Source of the DNA: DAOSEK01 sp035363095 | GTDB taxonomy: Archaea > Nanobdellota > Nanobdellia > Woesearchaeales > UBA119 | Length of the DNA stretch: 21,509 bases | Assembly (NCBI GenBank): GCA_035363095.1 | Contig: DAOSEK010000020.1 | Span: forward strand, 1 to 21,509 | Direction: 5' to 3' | Shown: positions 15,245 through 21,509 of the stretch, one piece after another | How the letters are laid out: every line of letters starts with the position of its first letter | How positions within the stretch are numbered: the stretch's first letter is position 1 | The notes under the pieces: model-generated | Database searches by the model: none | What the model saw: the letters and a program-made list of their open reading frames with translations, nothing else | Told to the model about the DNA's origin: nothing | Made by a program: the position numbers and the translations under genes

Positions 15245-16084
15245 TCAAGTTCCAAAATAAAGTTTTTTCATATAAAGAGCATCGCTTTCAATATTTGGGC
15301 TTTCACAGATAATAATACCTTTGCACCCAAATTCTTTAATAACGCTTAAAAGTGTACTCACATTAAATCCAGATTCCACGAGATTCAGATGCTTTTTTTC
15401 TCCTTTATCCCCAAAATCTATTCCAGAAATATGACAATGCATATTATAAAGCCCAAAATCTCCTAATCCTCTTTTATACTTTTCCATAAAACTATAAAAC
15501 TCTTCATATGAATTAAACTTCCCATTTGTTCGAGCATAGTTATGTGAAAAATCAATACAAGGGAGAATACCATCAACAACCCTGCTCAGTCTTATTAACT
15601 CATCAATGTCTCCAAATTGAGTTGGTTTTCCTGTAAGTTCAGGTCTAACAAAAATATTAATGCCTTCAGCTTTTAATCTTTTGATAAGTTCAATTAATAT
15701 ATTTTTAACTCTCTCAAAAACTGTATCCTTAGTATCTGAAAGATAGTATGCCGCATGAAAAGTAATGCTTTTTGCTCCAGCAAGGTGTGCAATCTTCGCA
15801 GTCTGATAAATCCTTTCAACACTACTATTAACAATATCCTTTGATAAAGAATTGAGATTAATATAATAAGGTCCATGAGCGCTTAGTTCTAAACCAAGTC
15901 TTTCTTTTTTCTCTTTTACCTGCATAGCAAGTTCTTCAGACATTCTAACACCTCTCACAAATTCAAGCTCCATCCCATCAAGTTCAATTTCTTTAATATA
16001 ATCTAAAGCATTCAAAGAGCTTTTAGGTTTAGGCGTCCCAAGAGGTGTTCCAGCAGTTCCAAAAAGTAGCTTATTATAATTCAT
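15245..16084 (-). CDS. nfo: AP endonuclease IV family TIM-barrel protein
   Basis: 279 residues, the usual length for endonuclease IV. The family uses three metal ions (mostly zinc) in a TIM barrel to cut DNA 5' of abasic sites. Ligands are visible in order: His70 in SAHGPYYINL, His110 in FHAAYY, Glu149 in RPELTGKPTQFGD, Asp178 and His181 in IDFSHNYAR, His216/His218 in NMHCHISGIDFG, His232 and Glu261 in ICESPN. All positions expected for a working enzyme appear filled. GGTGG lies just upstream of the ATG and supports this start. A sugar isomerase-like role is possible for this fold, but the PELTGKPTQFG segment argues for a true AP endonuclease. Confidence 0.87.
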   Translation of the reverse strand: MNYNKLLFGTAGTPLGTPKPKSSLNALDYIKEIELDGMELEFVRGVRMSEELAMQVKEKKERLGLELSAHGPYYINLNSLSKDIVNSSVERIYQTAKIAHLAGAKSITFHAAYYLSDTKDTVFERVKNILIELIKRLKAEGINIFVRPELTGKPTQFGDIDELIRLSRVVDGILPCIDFSHNYARTNGKFNSYEEFYSFMEKYKRGLGDFGLYNMHCHISGIDFGDKGEKKHLNLVESGFNVSTLLSVIKEFGCKGIIICESPNIESDALYMKKLYFGT

Positions 16085-16139
16085 TTATTCCACCAACTTA
16101 CTTAAAACCAAAATTATCACATTTATCTTTATCATATTT

Positions 16140-16154
16140 ATCTAATTATTAGAT
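16140..16154. promoter_or_regulatory. Dyad in the upstream region of the AP endonuclease gene
   Basis: ATCTAAT-T-ATTAGAT is a near-perfect dyad (7-bp arms, one central base) 56-70 bp before the AP endonuclease ATG, next to an AT-rich TATA-like stretch (on the minus strand AAATATAAATAAATC). A repressor site is possible. In AT-rich DNA such dyads also arise by chance. Confidence 0.25.
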
Positions 16155-16445
16155 TTATTTATATTAACTCCATTTAATAAACTATCGTATAACCATCGTA
16201 TATATTACTCCATGTGAAATCTCTTTCCTTTTATAAAAAGTTTTCATGGTTTTTTCATAGTTATTTATCAAACCAGATAAAAAAACAGATAATTTTTTTG
16301 TAAATATATTCTCCATAAATCTTTTTTGTTTACCCTTTCTACCCAAACCTTTTTTTACTTAAAACTTTTAATTTGTACTTTCTATTTAAAAATATTCTGC
16401 AAATCCTTAATAGAACATTAATACTAAGCTTCATTGATAGAAAAG

Positions 16446-16564
16446 GATACCTCGCGTTTCAACACGAGGACTCCGTACTCTTTTTTTAATCAACAACCTC
16501 GCTTTAATGTAGTGCATGCTTTTATATTACCAACTCCTCGTCCTTTAGCCAGAGATTGTTGATT
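16446..16564. other. Two stacked hairpins, one related to the dispersed repeat
   Basis: GATACCTCG followed by a loop and CGAGG (16446-16469) forms a hairpin that resembles the 3' hairpin of the dispersed repeat. ACTCCGTACTC and a T7 run (16481-16487) follow. A second, larger stem starts at once: AATCAACAA (16488-16496) is the exact reverse complement of TTGTTGATT (16556-16564), and CTC/GAG extends it. Its interior holds CCTCGTCCTTTAG, similar to loops in IS200/IS605-family end hairpins. It may be a small RNA or a remnant transposon end. The rest of the gene-free span 16085-16744 shows only AT-rich sequence. Confidence 0.45.
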
Positions 16565-16744
16565 TTAAATCCAATATTCTTTGAAAATACTTACATATCT
16601 TTTAAAAACTACATTTCTTAAAAAAGCTATAGTCTTTAAAATCCAATAATCCCTTTAAAATAGAATATAATTTTAAACACAACAAAAGATTTATATTCTC
16701 CCAATTGCTCTACTCTACCAAAAGCCTTCATGATAATTTACTTA

Positions 16745-16774
16745 CATTAACTGCTTATACATTAACTGCTTATA
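16745..16774. repeat. 15-bp exact tandem duplication
   Basis: CATTAACTGCTTATA occurs twice with no gap (16745-16759 and 16760-16774), four bases before repeat copy B. It is probably a slippage product. Confidence 0.85.
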
Positions 16775-16777
16775 TAT

Positions 16778-16910
16778 GATTTCATGAAATCCAGCATCAC
16801 TTCGCATACTTTGGCCTTTTAAGCCAAAGTAAGAATGGACGGATTCATGCAAGGATTAACCTCGACTATTCGCGAAATACTTCGGCATTTATGCTGAGGT
16901 TTTTCATTTA
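16778..16910 (+). repeat. Dispersed structured repeat, copy B (full)
   Basis: The most complete copy, about 133 bp. In order it has the palindrome GATTTCATGAAATC (16778-16791), a hairpin ACTTTGGC/GCCAAAGT (about 16809-16830), a small hairpin ATG-GACGGATT-CAT (16835-16848), AACCTCGACTATTCGCG, and a 10-bp hairpin (16879-16900) whose T3:G20 and G6:T17 pairs are G-U wobbles only on the plus strand, then TTTTTCATTTA. It ends 205 bp upstream of the CDC48 ATG in the same orientation. It could be a small RNA gene with its own terminator or a non-autonomous mobile element. I do not recognise a named RNA family. Confidence 0.75.
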
Positions 16911-17030
16911 AAAATGCTTTCATGTTGAATTTAATCAATCTAAGTTTTGCATTATTTTTTGCATCATTTACATTCATTTCATTTGAATGAGACATCAATA
17001 ATCTTTAAATGTAAGGGGATAATTTTAAAA

Positions 17031-17064
17031 AAAATAAAATAAATCTTAAAATAAAATAAATCTT
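17031..17064. repeat. 17-bp exact tandem duplication in the CDC48 upstream region
   Basis: AAAATAAAATAAATCTT occurs twice back to back (17031-17047 and 17048-17064). Either copy, or the TTTTAAAAAA just before, could act as a TATA element for CDC48, so the duplication may have changed promoter spacing. Confidence 0.8.
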
Positions 17065-17073
17065 GATGTTAAG

Positions 17074-17115
17074 ATTGGTAAACAAACATTAGTAAACAAC
17101 AATTGGTGAACAAAT
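17074..17115 (+). promoter_or_regulatory. Three 14-bp tandem units forming the CDC48 leader and ribosome site
   Basis: ATTGGTAAACAAAC (17074-17087), ATTAGTAAACAACA (17088-17101) and ATTGGTGAACAAAT (17102-17115) are contiguous, and the third ends on the base before the ATG. In the third unit a single A-to-G change turns GGTAA into GGTGA, a good archaeal ribosome site 6 nt from the start. The 5' leader seems to have grown by duplication, with one unit becoming the ribosome site. Confidence 0.65.
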
Positions 17116-19419
17116 ATGGTTGAAGATAAAAATCAAAACAATGAAGATTCAATTAAATTAAAAGTCGCAGAAGCTATGCTTGAAGATGTAAGTAAAGGCA
17201 TAGTCCGAATAGATTCAAATTATATGAAAGAAATCGGAGCAAGACCTGGGGATATTGTAACTATCGAAGGCAAAAAAAAGACTGTTGGAATTGTAGCACG
17301 TTGTTATCCAGGGGATATTGGTCTAAATATTCTAAGGATGGATGGAAGCACAAGAAGAAATGCAGATGCTACACTAGGTGAGCTTGTGATAGTTTCTAAA
17401 GCCGATGTAGTAGAAGCAAAAAAAATAGTCATTGCTCCAATTCAGAAAGGAATAATGATCAAGGCATCAGATAACATATTTAAAAGAGGTTTAATGGGCA
17501 GAGCAATGGTAAAAGGAGATGTAGTTTCTATGGGCGGAAGTAGCATAAGAAAGCAAACCTTAAGCCAAAACCCATTCTACGAAGATGTATTCAAAATGCT
17601 TGATGAAACTAATGTATTAGGATTTGGTCTTAGCGGACTTAAATTTCTAGTCGTTTCAACAAATCCAAAAGATAAACCTGTAATCGTAACAGAATTAACA
17701 GAGGTAGAATACAACCCTGAGCCAATAGAGATATTAGACGATTCAAAAATCGTAGGGGTAACATATGAAAACATTGGGGGGCTTGATGAAGAAATAAGAA
17801 AAATAAGGGAGATGGTTGAGCTTCCTTTAAAACATCCTGAAATATTTGATAGATTAGGAATAGAGCCACCTAAAGGAGTTTTACTTTATGGTCCTCCGGG
17901 AACTGGAAAAACCCTTTTAGCTAGAGCAGTCGCAAATGAGACAAACTCGTTTTTTAGTGTGATTAATGGTCCTGAAATTATGAGTAAGTACTATGGGCAA
18001 AGTGAGCAAAACCTAAGAAAAATCTTTGATGAAGCAGAAAAAAATGCCCCTTCAATTATATTTATTGATGAAATAGATGCAATTGTCCCAAAAAGAGAAG
18101 AAACAAAAGGAGAGGTTGAAAGAAGAGTCGTTGCCCAGCTTTTGGCACTCTTGGATGGTCTAAAAAGTAGGGGAAAAGTTGTTGTAATCGCTGCAACAAA
18201 TATACCTAATGCAATAGATGAAGCCCTAAGAAGGCCAGGAAGATTTGATAGGGAAATATCCCTTGGCGTCCCTGGAAAAGAGGCAAGGCTTCAGATACTA
18301 AAAATCCATACCCTAAATATGCCCTTAGAAGAAGTAAACCTTGAGATGCTTTCAAGTATTACCCACGGATTTGTTGGTGCGGATTTAGCAGCACTATCAA
18401 AAGAAGCAGCAATGAATGCAATAAGAAGAATACTTCCTGATATGGATTTAGACAAATCCGAAGCACTAACACCAGAAGCTCTTGAAAAAATAAAGATTAC
18501 AATGGATGATTTTAGAGATTCCTTAAAAGTGGTAAGACCAAGTGCTTTAAGAGAGTTTTTAATAGAGCTTCCAAATGTAAGATGGGGGGACATTGGAGGT
18601 CTTGAATTAGCAAAACAAGAACTCAAAGAAGCAGTAGAATGGCCTTTGAAAAACCCTGAGAAATTCACTAAATTTGGAATAAGACCCCCCAAGGGAATAC
18701 TTCTATTTGGTCCTCCGGGAACAGGTAAAACCATGGTTGCAAAAGCGGTTGCAAAAGAATCTGAAGCAAACTTCTTGCTTGTAAAAGGACCTGAAATGCT
18801 TTCAAAATGGGTTGGCGAATCAGAAAAAGCCATAAGAGAGATATTTAAAAAAGCCAGGCAATCAGCTCCTTCAATAGTTTTCTTTGACGAAATAGATAGC
18901 ATTGCTCCAAAAAGAGGAGTATCTGGGGATTCAGGAGTAACAGAACGAGTAGTAAACCAACTCCTCACTGAAATGGATGGTATTGAGGTCCTAACTGATG
19001 TAGTCGTTATTGCTGCAACAAATCGTTTAGACATGCTTGACTCTGCTTTGATTAGACCTGGAAGATTTGATAGAGTAATCCTAACACTTCCTCCTGAAAA
19101 AAGTGCAAGACTTGAAATATTTAAAGTGCATACAAAAAATATGCCCTTAAAAAAAGATGTTGACCTAAAAGATTTAGCATCAAAAACTGAAGGATACGTT
19201 GGAGCGGACATTGAATCCGTTTGCAGGGAAGCCGCAATGCTCACACTGAGAAATGATTTGGACGCAAAAGATGTAGGAATGCAATCCTTCGAAGAAGCAC
19301 TTAAAAAAGTGAAACCCTCAGTAACAAAAGAAATAATTGAGGCCTACGAAAAGCTTAATTCAACATTTAGGTCCACAAGAGCAGAAGAACTAAAAAACAA
19401 GCCCTCTTACTATGGGTAG
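17116..19419 (+). CDS. cdc48: CDC48/VCP-type AAA+ ATPase
   Basis: 767 residues. It is a hexameric unfoldase that extracts or unfolds proteins and can feed the archaeal 20S proteasome. An N-terminal double-psi barrel plus CDC48 domain 2 covers about 10-200 (ARPGDIVTIEG near 42-52). D1 has Walker A GPPGTGKT (259-266), Walker B IIFIDEID (314-321) and arginine fingers in LRRPGRFDR (371-379). D2 has Walker A GPPGTGKT (532-539), Walker B IVFFDEID (587-594) and IRPGRFDR (646-653). Both rings look catalytically complete. The C-terminus is short and ends SYYG, whose last three residues fit the hydrophobic-Tyr-any (HbYX) proteasome-docking signature. The gene stands alone, preceded by a long upstream region with tandem duplications. 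Confidence 0.96.
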   Translation: MVEDKNQNNEDSIKLKVAEAMLEDVSKGIVRIDSNYMKEIGARPGDIVTIEGKKKTVGIVARCYPGDIGLNILRMDGSTRRNADATLGELVIVSKADVVEAKKIVIAPIQKGIMIKASDNIFKRGLMGRAMVKGDVVSMGGSSIRKQTLSQNPFYEDVFKMLDETNVLGFGLSGLKFLVVSTNPKDKPVIVTELTEVEYNPEPIEILDDSKIVGVTYENIGGLDEEIRKIREMVELPLKHPEIFDRLGIEPPKGVLLYGPPGTGKTLLARAVANETNSFFSVINGPEIMSKYYGQSEQNLRKIFDEAEKNAPSIIFIDEIDAIVPKREETKGEVERRVVAQLLALLDGLKSRGKVVVIAATNIPNAIDEALRRPGRFDREISLGVPGKEARLQILKIHTLNMPLEEVNLEMLSSITHGFVGADLAALSKEAAMNAIRRILPDMDLDKSEALTPEALEKIKITMDDFRDSLKVVRPSALREFLIELPNVRWGDIGGLELAKQELKEAVEWPLKNPEKFTKFGIRPPKGILLFGPPGTGKTMVAKAVAKESEANFLLVKGPEMLSKWVGESEKAIREIFKKARQSAPSIVFFDEIDSIAPKRGVSGDSGVTERVVNQLLTEMDGIEVLTDVVVIAATNRLDMLDSALIRPGRFDRVILTLPPEKSARLEIFKVHTKNMPLKKDVDLKDLASKTEGYVGADIESVCREAAMLTLRNDLDAKDVGMQSFEEALKKVKPSVTKEIIEAYEKLNSTFRSTRAEELKNKPSYYG

Positions 19420-19465
19420 ATTTATAAAATCTTTTAGTGATTGCTAACAATTACGTAAATACCCA

Positions 19466-19525
19466 TAATATTTTTTGTTATTCTCATAATTATTCTTCTT
19501 TTTGTTGTTATTAATATTTTTAACT
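19466..19525 (+). terminator. T-rich terminator region after CDC48
   Basis: About 45 bp after the CDC48 stop, several T runs occur in close order (ATATTTTTTGTTATTC, TTCTTCTTTTTG, ATATTTTTAAC). This fits archaeal oligo-T termination. The hairpins that follow at 19531 could add to it. Confidence 0.4.
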
Positions 19526-19530
19526 TTATT

Positions 19531-19687
19531 ATTGAAAATCTCACATTGTGAGATTTGTTCGGGGTTTAATACCCCTCACCTTAGTGTGAGATTTTCAATT
19601 TTAAAATTTATCCTCAATCAGTGAACCCGTAAATACCCCTAACTTTAGGTTGGGGATTGGACGAACAATCAAGAAGATAAATTTTAA
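19531..19687. mobile_element. IS200/IS605-like end hairpins, no transposase (remnant)
   Basis: ATTGAAAATCTCACA (19531-19545) is the exact reverse complement of TGTGAGATTTTCAAT (19585-19599). The left arm also forms its own small dyad, TCTCACA-T-TGTGAGA, and GGGGT-TTAAT-ACCCC sits between. A second module follows, bounded by TTAAAATTTATC (19601-19612) and its exact reverse complement GATAAATTTTAA (19676-19687), enclosing a CCCCTAAC-TTTA-GGTTGGGG hairpin. AATACCCCTCACCTTAG (19568-19584) and AATACCCCTAACTTTAG (19632-19648) match at 15 of 17 positions. CCCCTxxCTTTAGxxxGGGG hairpins are the recognition structures at ends of IS608-type elements. No TnpA or TnpB gene is present, so this is a remnant, a MITE-like element or a TnpB-guide-RNA-like fossil. 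Confidence 0.45.
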
Positions 19688-19691
19688 TTAT

Positions 19692-19725
19692 TCATATTAG
19701 ATTTTTCCTCATATTAGATTTTTCC
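19692..19725. repeat. 17-bp exact tandem duplication and pyrimidine tract
   Basis: TCATATTAGATTTTTCC occurs twice without a gap (19692-19708 and 19709-19725). It runs into an almost pure T/C tract to about 19815. The remaining 19816-19957 is AT-rich with no gene seen. Confidence 0.8.
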
Positions 19726-19957
19726 TTTTTTTCTTCTTCCTCTTCATTCTTTTATCTCTATATATTTCTCTTTTTTAATCCTTTCTTCATCTTTTTCATT
19801 AATTTTCCTTTTTTACAACAAGGTATCTTATAATCTCTAAATCTTTAACTTAGTAACTCTTAAACTTAACAAAACTTGGATATTAAAAATATCTAAAAAA
19901 GAATTTATAGGAATTATTTCAAAAATGAAATCTAAACACATCATTAACCTAATGACT

Positions 19958-20818
19958 CTAGCACACTCTAAAAATTCTTGAATTAGAATCAGAATATATT
20001 AAATCAAATTTAGAGTTATCGCATCCAACATTAAATTCCTTTTCCAAAAGAAGGGCATATAAAAGGGAATTTTTAATTCCTTGAAGGAGAATATCCTCTT
20101 TTTTATTCAGATATTTTCCATTTATATAAGAAAACAGATATGGAAACTCATAAAGATCATTTTCACTTAGAAATACATAAGAACAATCATTTTTTTTAGC
20201 AAAATCCCATAATTCACTAAAACTGCCATGTGCAATAATATTTGAAAAGTTTCTAAACTTGCGGGAATCAGAAAATTTGCCCAAAACTTCACTATCCCAT
20301 CTTTTATCTTTTGAAAAAAATAAATAATCTGAAGATGGTGAATAAAATAACGAATCAAAGCCGGTTATTGCTTGTATATAATGGCCGTTATTCCAAAGAG
20401 CAAGTACCTTGCTATTCTTATTCAAATTAAGTTCATTAACTTCTATTGTTAAATTCTCATTTAATTCGCTGGTTAAAGTATCATTTGACATAACATTATT
20501 TATTCTTGAAAGTTCTTTAAGTCCCATAGATAGGTTTTCATCAAATTTCATTACTATAGTTTTTTCAACTCTTCTACCAAAAAACCCCGATTCAGTAAGA
20601 GTATAATTAATATATTTTTCCCCACTCTTTGTAACAAGTAATACCCCATTTCCTAACTCTTCAACACTGGTATGCCTAATCTCTGAAAAAAAATCAATTA
20701 AATTAAAAATAACCATAGCAACAATGAAAGCTCCAAGCAAAAAAAAAGTGTTGTTTGCAAATATTGCTTTCTTATTAAACCTTTTACTTTGATTTCTTGA
20801 AATCCAACTCATTTGCAT
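19958..20818 (-). CDS. One-TM protein like the C-terminal part of AglB/STT3
   Basis: 286 residues from ATG 20818 (MQMSW) or 284 from ATG 20812. The frame stays open to 21061, but that extension runs through repeat copy C and has no family character, so I reject it. A short basic N-terminus is followed by one membrane helix (about 24-44) and an extracellular domain. The segment VLALWNNGHYIQ (138-149), then PSSD, KKNDCSYVFLSENDL (208-222) and the end FDLIYSDSNSRIFRV recall the soluble domain of archaeal oligosaccharyltransferases, where the motif is WWDYG. Here it is LWNNG, and the usual multi-span N-terminus is missing. It is therefore a truncated or repurposed paralogue rather than an active enzyme. 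Six N-x-S/T sequons are present. The start codon lies in the repeat. Confidence 0.6.
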   Translation of the reverse strand: MQMSWISRNQSKRFNKKAIFANNTFFLLGAFIVAMVIFNLIDFFSEIRHTSVEELGNGVLLVTKSGEKYINYTLTESGFFGRRVEKTIVMKFDENLSMGLKELSRINNVMSNDTLTSELNENLTIEVNELNLNKNSKVLALWNNGHYIQAITGFDSLFYSPSSDYLFFSKDKRWDSEVLGKFSDSRKFRNFSNIIAHGSFSELWDFAKKNDCSYVFLSENDLYEFPYLFSYINGKYLNKKEDILLQGIKNSLLYALLLEKEFNVGCDNSKFDLIYSDSNSRIFRVC

Positions 20819-20919
20819 ACTTTTGTCCTGAGGCCTAAATAAGAAGGGACGGATTCCTTGCTCAAAAACCTTAACTATCGCAGAGATACCTTGGCAGTTA
20901 TGCAGGGGTTTTTCATTTA
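20791..20919 (+). repeat. Dispersed structured repeat, copy C (full, divergent)
   Basis: It aligns with copy B over its whole length: GATTTCTTGAAATC (20791-20804), GCATACTTT, AAGG-GACGGATT-CCTT (20844-20859), an ACTATC...GATACC segment and the 3' hairpin (20888-20909) ending TTTTTCATTTA. Eight of ten 3' stem pairs remain, two of them G-U on the plus strand. Its 5' end overlaps, antisense, the first codons of the AglB-like gene. ACTGGATTTCA (20931-20941) just beyond echoes the sequence around the palindrome at 3535. The remaining 20942-21297 is AT-rich and shows no gene. Confidence 0.7.
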
Positions 20920-21297
20920 TACTGGATTTCAAACTCATATACAAGTGGAGTAATTCACTTGTTTTATTACTTACTATTTTTTTAATATTTTTTAATATTT
21001 TTTTTAAAATGATATTTAAGTTTCTAACTATTCTTTTTAATATTGTATGAATTTTTATCAAACTCCTTATACTCCTTATAAAAAATATTCTTAAACAAAA
21101 TTCACAAAAGCCAAAAGAAAAAAGTCTTTATGAAAGTCCTTATAAAAAATTCTATCAAATACTATAAGCAGGTATATCTGTAATTATATTACTCCTAATA
21201 TTATTACTCAAGATTCTTAATCAAAATTCAATTATGCTTTAGTCCACCACTCTTAGGTCTATCACTCTCAAGGAAGTTAAATATAACTATCCTAATC

Positions 21298-21509
21298 ATG
21301 TTGTCTAGTTTTGCTTCTCTCATTTCTGTCGCTTATGTTTCTCCTGTTGCTTATGTTAATCCTGTCGCTTATGTTAATCCTGTCGCTTATGTTAATCCTG
21401 TCGCTTATGTTTCTCCTGTTGCTTATGTTCCTCATGTTACTTGTGTTCATCCTGTTATTACTCCTTTTACTACTCCTGTTACTACTTCTTTTACTACTTC
21501 TTTTACTAC
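21298..21509 (+). CDS. Partial ORF of VAYVNP hexapeptide repeats (open at window edge)
   Basis: From ATG 21298 the frame is open to the last base (70 codons seen). It starts MLSSFASLIS and then runs as VAYVSP/VAYVNP repeats, moving into VITPFTTPVTTSFTT, a Pro/Thr-rich stretch like those of secreted or surface proteins. A TATA-like TAAATATAAC lies about 11-20 nt upstream, too close for a standard promoter. Between repeat units the GTC/GTT changes are silent in this frame but change residues in the reverse frame, which favours it. However, the 18-bp unit leaves two other frames open (a Leu-rich plus-strand frame from an internal ATG, and the reverse strand), so coding is likely but not certain. 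Confidence 0.45.
   Translation, partial: MLSSFASLISVAYVSPVAYVNPVAYVNPVAYVNPVAYVSPVAYVPHVTCVHPVITPFTTPVTTSFTTSFT
21331..21456. repeat. 18-bp tandem repeat array
   Basis: Units of GCTTATGTTAATCCTGTC or close variants begin at 21331, 21349, 21367, 21385, 21403 and 21421, with a degenerate seventh at 21439. The three middle units are almost identical. The array then gives way to shorter TTTTACTAC-type repeats that reach the window edge, so its full length is unknown. Confidence 0.9.

Noticed and set aside
18291..19244. Long minus-strand open frame (317 residues) opposite CDC48
   Set aside because: It is antisense to an intact, highly conserved AAA+ gene. Its Ser/Phe-rich composition is a mirror of the coding strand and shows no domain.
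20819..21061. N-terminal extension of the AglB-like protein
   Set aside because: The extra 81 codons read through repeat copy C and AT-rich DNA. The membrane helix and family-like sequence begin only after MQMSW.
21331..21456. The 18-bp array as a CRISPR or a replication-origin iteron set
   Set aside because: The units are contiguous with no spacers. The 3n length and synonymous-type changes fit a coding repeat better, and no initiator gene is in view.
21337..21509. Leu-rich alternative plus-strand frame in the repeat array (MFLLLLMLILSL-like)
   Set aside because: It is open only because the unit is a multiple of three. There is a stop shortly upstream, no start signal, and an implausible run of leucines toward the edge.

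Overview
The window is low-GC DNA from an archaeon. The evidence is a two-ring CDC48/VCP-type AAA+ ATPase, an archaeal/eukaryotic-type ATP-dependent DNA ligase, a DUF460-type RNase H-fold protein, an archaeal Trm4-like RNA m5C methyltransferase, a tRNA-Glu with no encoded CCA, TATA-like boxes about 26 nt upstream of apparently leaderless starts, and GGTG-type ribosome sites elsewhere. The surface protein with one C-terminal membrane anchor, together with the helical-repeat and coiled-coil proteins, resembles what is often annotated in DPANN archaea (Woesearchaeota/Pacearchaeota-like). That lineage call is inference.

Layout. Positions 1-57 hold the 3' part of a dispersed structured repeat. Positions 129-3210 (+) are a two-gene unit, DNA ligase then a patatin-like lipase. 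An intergenic region of about 490 bp (3211-3696) carries inverted and direct repeats. Positions 3697-11238 (-) hold a run read right to left: a 1338-residue coiled-coil protein, a DUF460 protein, a MoxR-type AAA+ ATPase and a VWA-domain partner. The last two overlap by 14 bp. Next come tRNA-Glu (-), a membrane-anchored surface protein (-), an RNA m5C methyltransferase (-), a ferritin-like protein (-) and an AP endonuclease IV-family protein (-). A gene-free kilobase (16085-17115) contains hairpins, tandem duplications and a full repeat copy ahead of the CDC48 gene (+). After CDC48 lie IS200/IS605-like end hairpins without a transposase, then a one-TM protein (-) resembling the C-terminal part of an AglB/STT3 oligosaccharyltransferase, whose start codon falls in a second full repeat copy. 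The window ends in an open reading frame of 18-bp tandem repeats encoding VAYVNP hexapeptides.

Functional themes. DNA maintenance is represented by the ligase, the AP endonuclease and perhaps DUF460. AAA+ remodelling is represented by CDC48 and by MoxR with its VWA partner. The cell surface is represented by the S-layer-like protein, the AglB-like fragment and the hexapeptide-repeat ORF. The most unusual signal is the non-coding layer: a repeat of about 130 bp with a conserved palindrome, a GACGGATT loop whose stem shows a compensatory change, and a 3' hairpin followed by a T run whose substitutions keep pairing only in plus-strand RNA. Several intergenic spaces also contain near-exact 12-18 bp tandem duplications, including three 14-bp units that end exactly at the CDC48 start codon.
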